From Thioalkalivibrio sp. (lineage in GTDB: Bacteria; Pseudomonadota; Gammaproteobacteria; Ectothiorhodospirales; Ectothiorhodospiraceae): a DNA stretch of 14,084 nt. This document shows positions 1 through 6,733 of the stretch, piece after piece. The stretch spans positions 1 to 14,084 of the forward strand of contig SKQM01000087.1 in assembly GCA_007119005.1 (NCBI GenBank), written 5' to 3'. The position numbers were made by a program, and so were the translations under genes. The notes under the pieces were generated by a model. That model was given only the letters and a program-made list of their open reading frames with translations, searched no databases and was not told where the DNA came from. Numbering within the stretch: position 1 is the stretch's first letter; every line of letters begins with the position of its first letter.

Positions 1-2
1 AG

Positions 3-278
3 GTATTCCGACGCCTGTTGCAACATCTGGACGAGCGCAAGGATGTCCAGAACATCGACCTGATGAACCTGGCCGGTTTCTGCAGAAACTGCCTTGCAAA
101 ATGGTATGTCGCGGCAGCCGAGACCCAAGGCACAGACATCGATCTCGACCAGGCCCGGGAAATCATCTACGGGATGCCCTACGCCGACTGGAAGCGCCTC
201 TACCAGAAAGAGGCGACGGCCGAGCAACTGCAGGCATTTGCGCAATCCGGACAGGGCACCGGCAAGACCGATGCATGA
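3..278 (+). CDS. DUF1244 family protein, 5'-truncated by the window edge
   Basis: The reading frame is open from base 3 and encodes 91 visible residues before TGA at 276-278. A TTG at 18 could be read as a start. However, the upstream codons read VFRRL, which continues smoothly into the conserved QHLDERKDVQNIDLMN block, so the true start most likely lies just left of the window and only a few residues are missing. The signature is the NIDLMNLAGFCRNCLAKWY segment with two cysteines spaced CxxC, followed by the conserved IIYGMPYADWKRLYQ helix; both are typical of the small DUF1244 family (about 100 residues). No enzymatic function is established for the family and none is proposed here. The stop overlaps the start of rnd by 8 bases, so the two genes are probably cotranscribed. 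Family assignment is confident; function is unknown. Confidence 0.9.
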   Translation, partial: VFRRLLQHLDERKDVQNIDLMNLAGFCRNCLAKWYVAAAETQGTDIDLDQAREIIYGMPYADWKRLYQKEATAEQLQAFAQSGQGTGKTDA

Positions 279-1458
279 TCATGGGCTGATCGATACGGCG
301 GCGGGATTGCGGGCTCTGGCCGACCAGATCGCGGAAAGCCCTTGGGTGGCCATGGACACCGAGTTCATGCGCGAAAAGACCTACTTTCCGCAACTCTGCC
401 TGGTCCAGATTGCGACCCCGGATCACATCGCCTGCATCGATCCGGTGGCGCTCCCGGATCTCGGACCCCTGGCCGGTCTGCTGCACGACCCGTCAGTGCT
501 GAAAGTCTTTCACTCGGCCAGTCAGGATCTCGAGGTGCTCTACCTCGTGACCGGCAGGGTGCCGACACCCGTCTTCGACACGCAACTGGCCGCCAGCCTG
601 CTCGGATACGGCGAACAGGTGGGTTACGGAAACCTGGTCCAGGCCGTGCTGCAGATCGAGCTCGACAAGACCCAGTCCCGGACCGACTGGTCGCGCCGCC
701 CGCTCAAGGCGGAGCAGCTATCCTACGCGAAGGACGACGTCCGCCACCTGGTCGAACTCTACTCGCGCCTGCACGGAGAACTGGAGGCCCTGGGCCGCAC
801 CACCTGGCTGGCGCCTGAAATGGAGGCCATCACGCGGCCCGAGCTCTACCAGCCCCACCCCGAGGACGCCTGGCGTCGGGTCAGCGGACACAAGCGCCTG
901 AAGCCGCGCGATCTCGCGGTGCTCCGTGAAATCGCGGCATGGCGGGAAAACGAGGCACGCAGGCTGGATCGGCCCCGCCGCTGGATCATCAGCGACGATC
1001 TGCTGCTGCTGATCGCAAAAATCCGACCCGCTGACCCGGAGGCGCTGCACGGTCTGCGCGGGTTTCCAAAGGGGCTCGGGACGGAACCGGCGAGGCAACT
1101 CCTGCTCGCGGTCCAGCGGGGTGTCGATCTGCCCAGGGAGGCCTGGCCCGCGCTGATCCCGCGAGCGAAGCCGCTGACGGAGGCCGAGGAAGTGGTGGCC
1201 GACTTGACGATGGCGCTACTGCGCGAGATTGCCCGCCAGCAACGGATCGGCCCCGAAGCGGTTGGCGGACGCCGGGACATCGTTGCGCTGATGCGGGGCG
1301 AACAGGAAGCCCGTCTCGCCCGTGGCTGGCGCCACCAGGTCGCCGGACGCGAACTCCAGCGCTGGCTGGAGGGGCGCAGCGTTCTGCGCTGTGACGGCGA
1401 TCAGATCGCGGTGCTGAGCCCGGATGCAGTCCCCGCAGGCCTCGGCACCACGCCGTGA
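271..1458 (+). CDS. rnd: Ribonuclease D
   Basis: A 3'-to-5' exoribonuclease of the DEDDy class that trims tRNA and other small RNA 3' ends in the cytoplasm. The product is 395 residues; the E. coli enzyme is 375. The exonuclease domain fills roughly residues 1-205. Exo I is DTEF with D29 and E31, Exo II is HSASQDLEVL with its aspartate, and Exo III is YAKDDVRHL with the tyrosine and aspartate of the DEDDy type. The two-metal catalytic set is therefore complete. An HRDC-like helical region follows at about 208-290 (KPRDLAVLREIAAWRENEARR), with a second helical region to the C-terminus. The frame is open further upstream to 94, but that stretch lies inside the DUF1244 gene and is out of frame with it. 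ATG at 271 puts the domain at the family's usual distance and overlaps the DUF1244 stop by 8 bases, consistent with translational coupling. Confidence 0.96.
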   Translation: MHDHGLIDTAAGLRALADQIAESPWVAMDTEFMREKTYFPQLCLVQIATPDHIACIDPVALPDLGPLAGLLHDPSVLKVFHSASQDLEVLYLVTGRVPTPVFDTQLAASLLGYGEQVGYGNLVQAVLQIELDKTQSRTDWSRRPLKAEQLSYAKDDVRHLVELYSRLHGELEALGRTTWLAPEMEAITRPELYQPHPEDAWRRVSGHKRLKPRDLAVLREIAAWRENEARRLDRPRRWIISDDLLLLIAKIRPADPEALHGLRGFPKGLGTEPARQLLLAVQRGVDLPREAWPALIPRAKPLTEAEEVVADLTMALLREIARQQRIGPEAVGGRRDIVALMRGEQEARLARGWRHQVAGRELQRWLEGRSVLRCDGDQIAVLSPDAVPAGLGTTP

Positions 1459-1474
1459 CCGGAAATATGAAACG

Positions 1475-1503
1475 GCGGGGGCAACCAAAACGGATGCCCC
1501 CGC
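1475..1503. terminator. Probable bidirectional terminator hairpin between rnd and the winged-helix gene
   Basis: There is a perfect 9-bp inverted repeat, GCGGGGGCA (1475-1483) and TGCCCCCGC (1495-1503), with an 11-base loop. It lies 16 bases after the rnd stop and 38 bases after the stop of the convergent gene. Read on the - strand the stem is followed by a T-rich stretch (CGTTTCATATTT). On the + strand no T tract follows. It therefore fits intrinsic termination best for the leftward gene, while it could still slow or end rightward transcription. The 1459-1541 gap contains nothing else I recognise. Confidence 0.65.
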
Positions 1504-1541
1504 GGTACGGCCCGGATTTCCCTGCGCGCGTGGTTTCGGCG

Positions 1542-1976
1542 TCAGGCGCTGGAATAGACGCCGCGCCGTGGCGAGGCGAGCCGACCCTGGCGCTTCAGGT
1601 AGGCGAGCGTCTGGCTGATGTTCTTGGTTTCAATGCCTGAGACCTCTGCCTGCTCACGAATCTCGCTGACGGTCATCTCCGGCTGCGTCGCGACGATGTC
1701 GCAAAGCCTCTGGCTGATGGTCGCGCCACCGGCGCTGCGACGGCGTGTACCGCGTGTGCGAGGCACCGCGCCTCCCATGTCCCGGATCTGCCGCTCGATT
1801 TCGGCCAGTTCCTTGCGGTGCCGGGCCAGGATCTCCTTACGCCTCGCCTTCAGCTCATCCCGTTTCTCCTTGATTTCCTGTTCCCGGCGCTCGGCTTCCT
1901 GCTGTTCGCGCTCGCGCGCCAGCGCGTACAACTCCTCGGAACTCAGTTCGGTGACGCTTTTCTTTGCATTGCTCAT
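1542..1976 (-). CDS. Small coiled-coil plus winged-helix DNA-binding protein (Rok-like layout), unnamed
   Basis: A 144-residue protein, not matched to a named family. Residues 9-20 (TELSSEELYALA) open a long, highly charged helix to about residue 66, rich in Glu, Lys, Arg and Gln, that should form a dimerising coiled coil. A basic, flexible linker (about 71-84, with GTRRRSAGG) follows. Residues 86-143 look like a winged helix-turn-helix: ISQRLCDIV, then MTVSEIREQAEV, then the recognition-type helix NISQTLAYLKRQGRL, then a short wing PRRGVYSSA. The layout resembles Rok and, functionally, H-NS or MvaT silencers; the H-NS C-terminal motif is absent. The start at 1976 is chosen over upstream ATGs because GAGGAA (1982-1987) lies 5 bases upstream and the longer frame runs through promoter-like AT-rich DNA. 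It is divergent from sprT. A nucleoid-associated or local regulatory role is inference; an ordinary small transcription factor is the alternative. Confidence 0.8.
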   Translation of the reverse strand: MSNAKKSVTELSSEELYALAREREQQEAERREQEIKEKRDELKARRKEILARHRKELAEIERQIRDMGGAVPRTRGTRRRSAGGATISQRLCDIVATQPEMTVSEIREQAEVSGIETKNISQTLAYLKRQGRLASPRRGVYSSA

Positions 1977-2039
1977 CAATGTTCCTCGTCTGCTGTTCGA
2001 CAGGATGAAGACTTGCCCAAGCCGAAACTTATTCCGCAT

Positions 2040-2068
2040 AAGATAGTAAAAACTGAAAGAATAAACAA
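2040..2068 (-). promoter_or_regulatory. Candidate sigma-70 promoter for the winged-helix gene, in an AT-rich divergent region
   Basis: On the - strand, TTGTTT (2063-2068) and TATCTT (2040-2045) are separated by 17 bases, matching three and four of six consensus positions. Transcription would start near 2033, leaving about 57 untranslated bases before the ATG at 1976. The whole 1977-2094 interval is much more AT-rich than the rest of the window. It must also carry the sprT promoter; the best + strand guess is TTGCCC (2013-2018) with CATAAG (2037-2042), 18 bases apart, which overlaps the - strand -10. Overlapping divergent promoters would let one protein control both genes. This rests on consensus inspection only. 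Confidence 0.4.
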
Positions 2069-2094
2069 CATCCCTGCACAAACAGGATCGGCAG

Positions 2095-2601
2095 ATGCGA
2101 GCAGACCTCAATCGGAATCAGCAGACCGCAATCCTTGACGCGGTCATCCGATTTTATTCCCGGATGGAATCTTTGCCCGCACCGGAGGTTTGCCTGAACC
2201 TGCGCGGACGCGCAGCCGGTCAATGGCGGATGCGGGACGGGATTGAGTTGCTGCGTTTCAATCCGGAAGCCTTTCTGCTTGACTGGGATTCGCATTTTCC
2301 CGCGACGATCGCCCACGAGGTGGCTCACTCTCTTGTCTACCGACGATACGGCGTGGGGCGCGTTCGCCCGCACGGACCGGAATGGAGGGAAATGATGGCG
2401 ACGCTGGGCTTTCCTCCTGCGGTCACACATCGAACGCCATTGAGCAGCCGCAGGAGTCGAGTTTATATTTATCAATGTAAATGCCGGTCGCATCGTCTGG
2501 GACCGCGGCGACATTACCTCGTTACACGCCAGGGCTACCGCTACAACTGCACGGATTGCGGCAGCCGTTTACATTTCCACGATCGTGTTGAGTGGAAATG
2601 A
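2095..2601 (+). CDS. sprT: SprT-family zinc metalloprotease-like protein
   Basis: A 168-residue protein, close to E. coli SprT (165). The metal site is HEVAH (residues 74-78) with a third histidine at 93 in RPHGPEW, the HExxH...H arrangement of the SprT/SPRTN group. A zinc ribbon follows: CxC at 128-130, H133, H140, and CTDC at 152-155, a typical SprT C-terminus. Eukaryotic SPRTN degrades DNA-protein crosslinks; bacterial SprT is poorly characterised, so proteolysis of DNA-bound proteins is inference. ATG at 2095 has AGGA about 8 bases upstream. The gene is less GC-rich than its neighbours (for example the AT-rich run around 2459-2481), as is the divergent winged-helix gene, which may mean the pair entered the locus together. 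It faces the opsX gene convergently with only 35 bases between them and no clear terminator. Confidence 0.88.
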   Translation: MRADLNRNQQTAILDAVIRFYSRMESLPAPEVCLNLRGRAAGQWRMRDGIELLRFNPEAFLLDWDSHFPATIAHEVAHSLVYRRYGVGRVRPHGPEWREMMATLGFPPAVTHRTPLSSRRSRVYIYQCKCRSHRLGPRRHYLVTRQGYRYNCTDCGSRLHFHDRVEWK

Positions 2602-2636
2602 GAACGACGTAACCGCGCCCGAAACGGTGAGGATTG

Positions 2637-3707
2637 TCAGCCGGAACGACCTGCCAGCCGGTCCAGCTTCGCACGGACCTCGTCCACCGAGATCAGATCC
2701 ATCGCGTCGGGGTGACGCACCCGCGTGCCCCAGCGCAGCTGCTCGGGTTCGCGGCCGAGGAAGCGGCGGACCGCATCGGGGTAACGATCCACCACGTAGT
2801 CCCGATGCCGGTAGGGTCCGGTACGCGCGGGATTGGAGGTGGCAAAGAGGCCGATCACCGGAACGTCAAGGGCACTGGCAACGTGGGCAGGTCCAGAGTC
2901 CGGCCCCACGAGCCCCGCACAGCGCGCAAGCACTGCGGCCAGTTCCTTCAGACGGGTCCTTCCGACCAGATCGATCACCGGAACCGAGGCAGCGGAAGTG
3001 ATGGCCGCCGCATAGCTGCGCTCGCGCATCGACGGCCCGCCGGTCACAACCACGCGGAAGCCCAGGGAAGCCGCGTAATCCGCCACCTCAGCGAACCTTT
3101 CGGCCGGCCAGTCCCGGAAATTGCGGAAACGCTGGCTGGAACAGGGGCTGAGCGCCAGCAACGGCGCGCCCGCGGGAAGCTCGCGCTGCGCGAATGCGAC
3201 GGCATCCGGTGGCAGCGGAATGTCCCAGCGCAGCTCACGCCGGCGCAGTCCCGCCTGCTCCAGGAAGCCGAAGAAACCGTCGAGCACGTGTTCGCGTCGG
3301 CCGGGCGCGATGCGCTCGCTGGTGAACAGCCATTGCCCGTTGATCGCCCTGGCGCGGTCAAAACCGATGCGCCGCCGCCCGCGCAGCCCGGTCGCGATCA
3401 GGCTGGCCCGCAGAGAGGCCTGCATCTGCAGGATCACGTCGTGGATGCAGCCGGCCTCGGCCTCACGCAGCTCGTTCCGGCAGCGGCGGATGCCGGCCTT
3501 CTTGTCCAGCACCCGGTAGATCACGCCTGGAAGATCGCCGACCAGTTCCGACTCGGTACGGCCCACGACCCAGGTGATGGCGGTGTTCGGCCAGTAGCGC
3601 TGCACGGTGCGGATGATCGGCAGCACATGCGTGGTGTCGCCGATCGCCGAGAGGCGGAACAGGCACAGGCTGTCGGGCGCAGGGGCGCCCGGGTCCAGCT
3701 CAGTCAC
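2637..3707 (-). CDS. opsX: ADP-heptose:LPS heptosyltransferase I, OpsX type (GT9)
   Basis: A 356-residue glycosyltransferase of family GT9, expected to add the first L-glycero-D-manno-heptose to inner-core Kdo at the cytoplasmic face of the inner membrane. The N-terminal half begins LCLFRLSAIGDTTHVLP (14-30), where D24 sits at the position of the catalytic aspartate of WaaC-type enzymes. The C-terminal ADP-heptose-binding half carries SPCSS (187-191), then GPDSGPAHVASALDVP (268-283) and NPARTGPY (292-299). The LSAIGD opening, the DKKAG segment (68-72), the SPCSS motif and the C-terminal layout are those of Haemophilus-type OpsX rather than enteric WaaC or WaaF. The start overlaps the kdkA stop by 8 bases, implying coupling. 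This pairing is meaningful because OpsX acts on a single Kdo phosphorylated by KdkA. GT9 membership is near certain; acceptor specificity is inferred. Confidence 0.88.
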   Translation of the reverse strand: MTELDPGAPAPDSLCLFRLSAIGDTTHVLPIIRTVQRYWPNTAITWVVGRTESELVGDLPGVIYRVLDKKAGIRRCRNELREAEAGCIHDVILQMQASLRASLIATGLRGRRRIGFDRARAINGQWLFTSERIAPGRREHVLDGFFGFLEQAGLRRRELRWDIPLPPDAVAFAQRELPAGAPLLALSPCSSQRFRNFRDWPAERFAEVADYAASLGFRVVVTGGPSMRERSYAAAITSAASVPVIDLVGRTRLKELAAVLARCAGLVGPDSGPAHVASALDVPVIGLFATSNPARTGPYRHRDYVVDRYPDAVRRFLGREPEQLRWGTRVRHPDAMDLISVDEVRAKLDRLAGRSG

Positions 3708-4461
3708 GCGTCCTTCCGGCCGGGGGTGCGGAGCCCGGATCGCGGTAGCCCTCGAGCAGACGCTCGAAGTCCGGACCCGCGTACTGCCAGTCCTGATGCA
3801 GCCGGCGCCGCTTCTCGAGGTCGCGCTGCAGCCGTTCGAGATTGCGTCGGGTCCAGGAACCCTGAGCGCGCCAGCAGCCGCGGTCCCAGTCGATCAGCCA
3901 GACCCGGTCGCAGACATCGATCAGGATATTGCGGCTGTTGAGATCCGCGTGGCAGTAGCCGGCGTCGTGAAAGCGCCGGATACCCGCCCCGACACGATTC
4001 CAGTCGTCTGCCCCGATGGATCCCTCGCGCAGGCGCTGGTGCAGCGAACGGGCGTCGGGCACCCGCTGCGTGATCAGGTCGGCGCGACTGTAGAGGCCGG
4101 AGCGCGTGAGCCGCGCAGCCACTGGACGCGGCACCGGCAGACCCTCGTCGCGCATCGTCCGCGTGAGCATGAATTCACGCCAGGGCCGGCTGCGCTTCAG
4201 ACCCGTCCAGAGGTAGCGGTCTCCCAGAACCTGCGCGACGGATCCCCCGCGCAGGTAGTGCCGCAGCACCCATTGCCCGCCGCAGCCCGGGATCGGGGGA
4301 TCGCAGAACACGACCTGTCCGCGCCCGCCCTCACCCTGCCCCGAACAGTACCCGCGCTGCCGAAGGCTCTCGGGATCGAACATCCACGGCTCAGGCGCCC
4401 GTTCGAGCGCGTCGTCGTGGATCAGGTAATGTGGACCATTTCGCTCCAACCGCCATTCCAT
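3700..4461 (-). CDS. kdkA: 3-deoxy-D-manno-octulosonic acid (Kdo) kinase
   Basis: An ATP-dependent kinase that phosphorylates the O-4 position of the Kdo residue on lipid A in the inner core, made as a 253-residue cytoplasmic or peripheral-membrane protein. It belongs to the KdkA/WaaP group of kinase-like folds. GRGQVVF (46-52) and WVLRHYLRGG (64-73) match the family N-terminal lobe. The catalytic loop is GYCHADLNSRNILID (168-182), with catalytic D173, N175 and metal-binding N178. LIDWDRG (189-195) supplies the DFG-equivalent aspartate at D191, as is usual for this family. The gene lies 37 bases downstream of hldE and its end overlaps opsX, so all three are probably one leftward operon. Its presence implies a phosphorylated mono-Kdo core. 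A lipopolysaccharide kinase of the WaaP type, acting on heptose, is the alternative, but the lobe motifs favour KdkA. Confidence 0.93.
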   Translation of the reverse strand: MEWRLERNGPHYLIHDDALERAPEPWMFDPESLRQRGYCSGQGEGGRGQVVFCDPPIPGCGGQWVLRHYLRGGSVAQVLGDRYLWTGLKRSRPWREFMLTRTMRDEGLPVPRPVAARLTRSGLYSRADLITQRVPDARSLHQRLREGSIGADDWNRVGAGIRRFHDAGYCHADLNSRNILIDVCDRVWLIDWDRGCWRAQGSWTRRNLERLQRDLEKRRRLHQDWQYAGPDFERLLEGYRDPGSAPPAGRTRD

Positions 4462-4498
4462 GTCACACCCCGGACTGGGAAATCAAATCCCGCACCCA

Positions 4499-5929
4499 TC
4501 AGCCATCATGGCCCTGCAGCCGCGCGAGCAGCGCCGTCGTGGAGTGCCCGTCGAGGAAATCGAGCACCTCCACCGACCCGCCGTGCGCCAGCACCACGTC
4601 GTGGCCCGCGATCTGTTCGGGCCGGTAGTCGCCGCCTTTCACCAGCACGTCGGGAAGCACCGCACCGATCAGCCGCGCCGGCGTGTCCTCGGAGAACGGC
4701 ACCACCCAGTCCACTGAGGCCAGGCCGGCCAGGACCGCCATGCGCTGCGCCAGATCGGTCACCGGTCGTCCCGGACCCTTCAGGCGGCGAACCGAGTCGT
4801 CGTCGTTCACCGCGACCACGAGGCGGTCGCCGCGCTCGCGGGCCTGCTCCAGATAGGCGACATGCCCCGCGTGCAACAGATCGAAACACCCGTTGGTCAT
4901 CACGATCCGTTCGCCGTGGGCGCGCGCATCCGCGACCGCCGCCAGAAGCTCCGATTCGCTGAGCACACCCCGGCTCGTGGCCTCCGGGTCACGCAGCAGC
5001 CGGCGCAGTTCCGCGACGGTCACCGTGGCCGTACCCAGCTTGCCCACCACGATCCCTGCGGCCAGGTTGGCCAGCGCGGTCGCCTGTGGCAGGGCCAGGC
5101 CGGCTGCCAATCCGGCCGCCAGGGTGGCCACCACGGTGTCTCCGGCACCGGTCACGTCGAAGACCTCGCGCGCCCGGGCCCCCAGGTGTATGGGTTCCTG
5201 CCCGGGCTGGATCAGTGTCATTCCGTCCGCACCGCGGGTGATCAGGAGCGCGCCGATCCCGCAATCCTCCAGCATGGCCTCGGCGCGACGGACCATGTCG
5301 GCGGCATCGCTGCAGCTTCCTGCCACCGCCTCGAATTCGGCCAGGTTCGGGGTGATCAGGGTCGCACCCCGATAAATCGTGAAATCGCGACCCTTCGGAT
5401 CGACCAGCACCGGCAACCCCCTGGACCGGGCCGCCTCGATCAGCACCTGCGGTGCCCTGAGGGCGCCCTTGCCGTAATCGGACAGCACGACCAACGCCGA
5501 TTCCTCGAGCAGCGGACCGTAGAGCGGCAGCAGATCGCTCGCCTGCAGCCCCGGAAAACCATCCTCGAAATCGAGGCGGATCAACTGCTGGTTGCGGCTG
5601 ATCACGCGAAGCTTGGTAATGGTCGCGGCGCCCGCCTGCCTGTGGAACCGGCAGGCCACCCCAGCACTGGCCAGCAGGGCATCGAGATCGCGGCCGGGCC
5701 CGTCATCTCCGATCGCACCCACCAGGCGCGGTGCCGCACCCAGTGCAGCCAGATTCAGTGCGACGTTGCCGGCCCCACCGGGTCTCTGCTCGACATCGCG
5801 CACGTGCACCACCGGGACGGGCGCCTCCGGCGAGATGCGCTCGGTGGCTCCGTACCAGTACCGGTCGAGCATCAGGTCACCGGCAACCAGTACCCGAGCG
5901 TCGTCGAAAACGGGGAGGCTGATCTTCAT
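4499..5929 (-). CDS. hldE: Bifunctional heptose 7-phosphate kinase / heptose 1-phosphate adenylyltransferase
   Basis: A cytosolic enzyme catalysing two steps of ADP-heptose synthesis. The N-terminal PfkB/ribokinase domain (about 1-315) phosphorylates D-glycero-beta-D-manno-heptose 7-phosphate at C1. The C-terminal nucleotidyltransferase domain (about 342-476) transfers AMP to the 1-phosphate. Kinase signatures are RPGGAGNVALN (49-59) and DVTGAGD (258-264), whose D264 is the catalytic base. The second domain opens with TNGCFDLLHAGH (345-356), including the HxGH nucleotide-binding motif. At 476 residues it matches E. coli HldE (477), so the fusion is complete. The two domains work either side of the GmhB phosphatase encoded in the divergent operon. 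No strong Shine-Dalgarno precedes the ATG at 5929; a TATACT element lies about 35 bases upstream of the start codon. Confidence 0.97.
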   Translation of the reverse strand: MKISLPVFDDARVLVAGDLMLDRYWYGATERISPEAPVPVVHVRDVEQRPGGAGNVALNLAALGAAPRLVGAIGDDGPGRDLDALLASAGVACRFHRQAGAATITKLRVISRNQQLIRLDFEDGFPGLQASDLLPLYGPLLEESALVVLSDYGKGALRAPQVLIEAARSRGLPVLVDPKGRDFTIYRGATLITPNLAEFEAVAGSCSDAADMVRRAEAMLEDCGIGALLITRGADGMTLIQPGQEPIHLGARAREVFDVTGAGDTVVATLAAGLAAGLALPQATALANLAAGIVVGKLGTATVTVAELRRLLRDPEATSRGVLSESELLAAVADARAHGERIVMTNGCFDLLHAGHVAYLEQARERGDRLVVAVNDDDSVRRLKGPGRPVTDLAQRMAVLAGLASVDWVVPFSEDTPARLIGAVLPDVLVKGGDYRPEQIAGHDVVLAHGGSVEVLDFLDGHSTTALLARLQGHDG

Positions 5930-6121
5930 CTGGACCGGGCGGCGGCAGCAGAAACCGGTCCGCAGTATACAGCAGCCCCAGTCGGGCCACGCCTGCCGAC
6001 AAAAACCACCTCTCCCGCAGGCGCGGGGAGTATTGAGGTGGGGGCGCGGTGCCGATCCCGGCCCTCACACCCGGCGCGATTTCACGTTAAGCTCTTGCTT
6101 CCGATTCCCAAGGGCGCGGCC
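5930..6121. promoter_or_regulatory. Divergent control region between hldE and gmhA
   Basis: This 192-base interval separates the two LPS operons and must hold both promoters. For hldE, the - strand carries TATACT (plus-strand 5964-5969), a good -10 element, but no convincing -35 stands 16-18 bases upstream. For gmhA I found no consensus pair. A purine-rich AAGGG (6110-6114) upstream of the gmhA ATG at 6122 may serve as its ribosome binding site. An imperfect hairpin lies at 6008-6039 and is listed separately. No small gene here is supported. Confidence 0.4.
6008..6039. other. Imperfect inverted repeat upstream of gmhA
   Basis: The inner arms CTCCCGC (6012-6018) and GCGGGGAG (6023-6030) pair around a four-base loop with one bulged G. 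Outer arms ACCTC (6008-6012) and GAGGT (6035-6039) can pair as an alternative or extension. It could be an RNA element in a gmhA leader, an operator, or a chance feature of GC-rich DNA. No T tract follows, so it does not look like a terminator. Confidence 0.3.
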
Positions 6122-6733
6122 ATGACCCCGGAAACCGTCAGTGCAGTCCTCCAGGACAGCGCAAACATCAAGATGCAGCTCGCCCGCGAGCAGGCCGGAA
6201 CCATCGTCGCGGTCATCGAGGCGGTCGTCGCGGCGCTGGCCGATGGCCGGACCATCTTCTTCTTCGGGAACGGCGGCAGCGCGGCCGATTCCCAGCACCT
6301 GGCGGCGGAAATGGTCGGGCGCTTCACGCTGGAGCGCAGGGCACTGCCGGCCATCGCACTGACCACCGACACCTCGATACTGACCAGCATCGGCAACGAC
6401 TACGGGTTCGAAAGAATCTTCATCCGCCAGCTCCAGGGCCTCGGACGCCCCGGCGACGTGGCGGTCGGACTCAGCACCAGCGGCAACTCGCCCAACGTGC
6501 TGCTGGCGATGGAGGCCGCCCGGGAGCAGGGACTGGTCACCGTCGCGCTGACGGGACAGAGCGGCGGAAAACTGGCCGAACGGGTCCACTTCTGCCTGCG
6601 CGTGCCATCGAACGACACCGCGCGCATCCAGGAAAGCCACATCACGATCGGACACTTGATCTGCCAGGGTGTCGACGAAGCGCTTGCAGCAGGCCTGATC
6701 CCGATCGGAACCGTCACCGGCTCCAGCGCCTGA
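6122..6733 (+). CDS. gmhA: Phosphoheptose isomerase
   Basis: It converts sedoheptulose 7-phosphate to D-glycero-D-manno-heptose 7-phosphate, the first committed step to ADP-heptose, in the cytosol. The 203-residue product is one SIS domain. FFGNGGSAADSQHLAAE (47-63) holds the phosphate-binding loop and H59 and E63. STSGNSPNV (118-126) is the second sugar-phosphate loop, and QESHITIGH (170-178) supplies Q170 and H178. These four residues correspond to the metal/active-site set described for GmhA. The frame is open far upstream, antisense to hldE, but ATG at 6122 gives the family length and a leading helix of the right size. The stop is immediately followed by the gmhB ATG with no intervening base, so translation is probably coupled. 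Confidence 0.96.
   Translation: MTPETVSAVLQDSANIKMQLAREQAGTIVAVIEAVVAALADGRTIFFFGNGGSAADSQHLAAEMVGRFTLERRALPAIALTTDTSILTSIGNDYGFERIFIRQLQGLGRPGDVAVGLSTSGNSPNVLLAMEAAREQGLVTVALTGQSGGKLAERVHFCLRVPSNDTARIQESHITIGHLICQGVDEALAAGLIPIGTVTGSSA

Noticed and set aside
94..270. Extension of rnd upstream to 94
   Set aside because: It would overlap most of the DUF1244 gene; the translated extension is Arg- and Pro-rich and unlike any RNase D N-terminus.
1542..1976. The coiled-coil protein as a true H-NS family member
   Set aside because: The conserved H-NS C-terminal DNA-binding loop is missing and the C-terminus instead resembles a winged helix. Only the general layout is similar.
1977..2111. N-terminal extension of the winged-helix protein to an ATG at 2111
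   Set aside because: The extension would read through the AT-rich promoter-like region and translates to an implausible Phe/Tyr/Arg mix. The ATG at 1976 has a good ribosome binding site.
2029..2514. A 161-codon - strand frame opposite sprT
   Set aside because: It covers the metal-binding motif of SprT in antisense and crosses the AT-rich control region. No family features are seen.
2634..3941. A 435-codon + strand frame opposite opsX
   Set aside because: Composition is shadow-like (Arg, Ala, Pro, Gly), there is no recognisable motif, and the GT9 gene on the other strand is unambiguous.
3607..6121. Long + strand open frames opposite opsX, kdkA and hldE, one of them running into gmhA
   Set aside because: Their translations have no domain signature and lie antisense to confidently identified genes. 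The part reaching gmhA is simply an open upstream extension; the GmhA homology starts at 6122.
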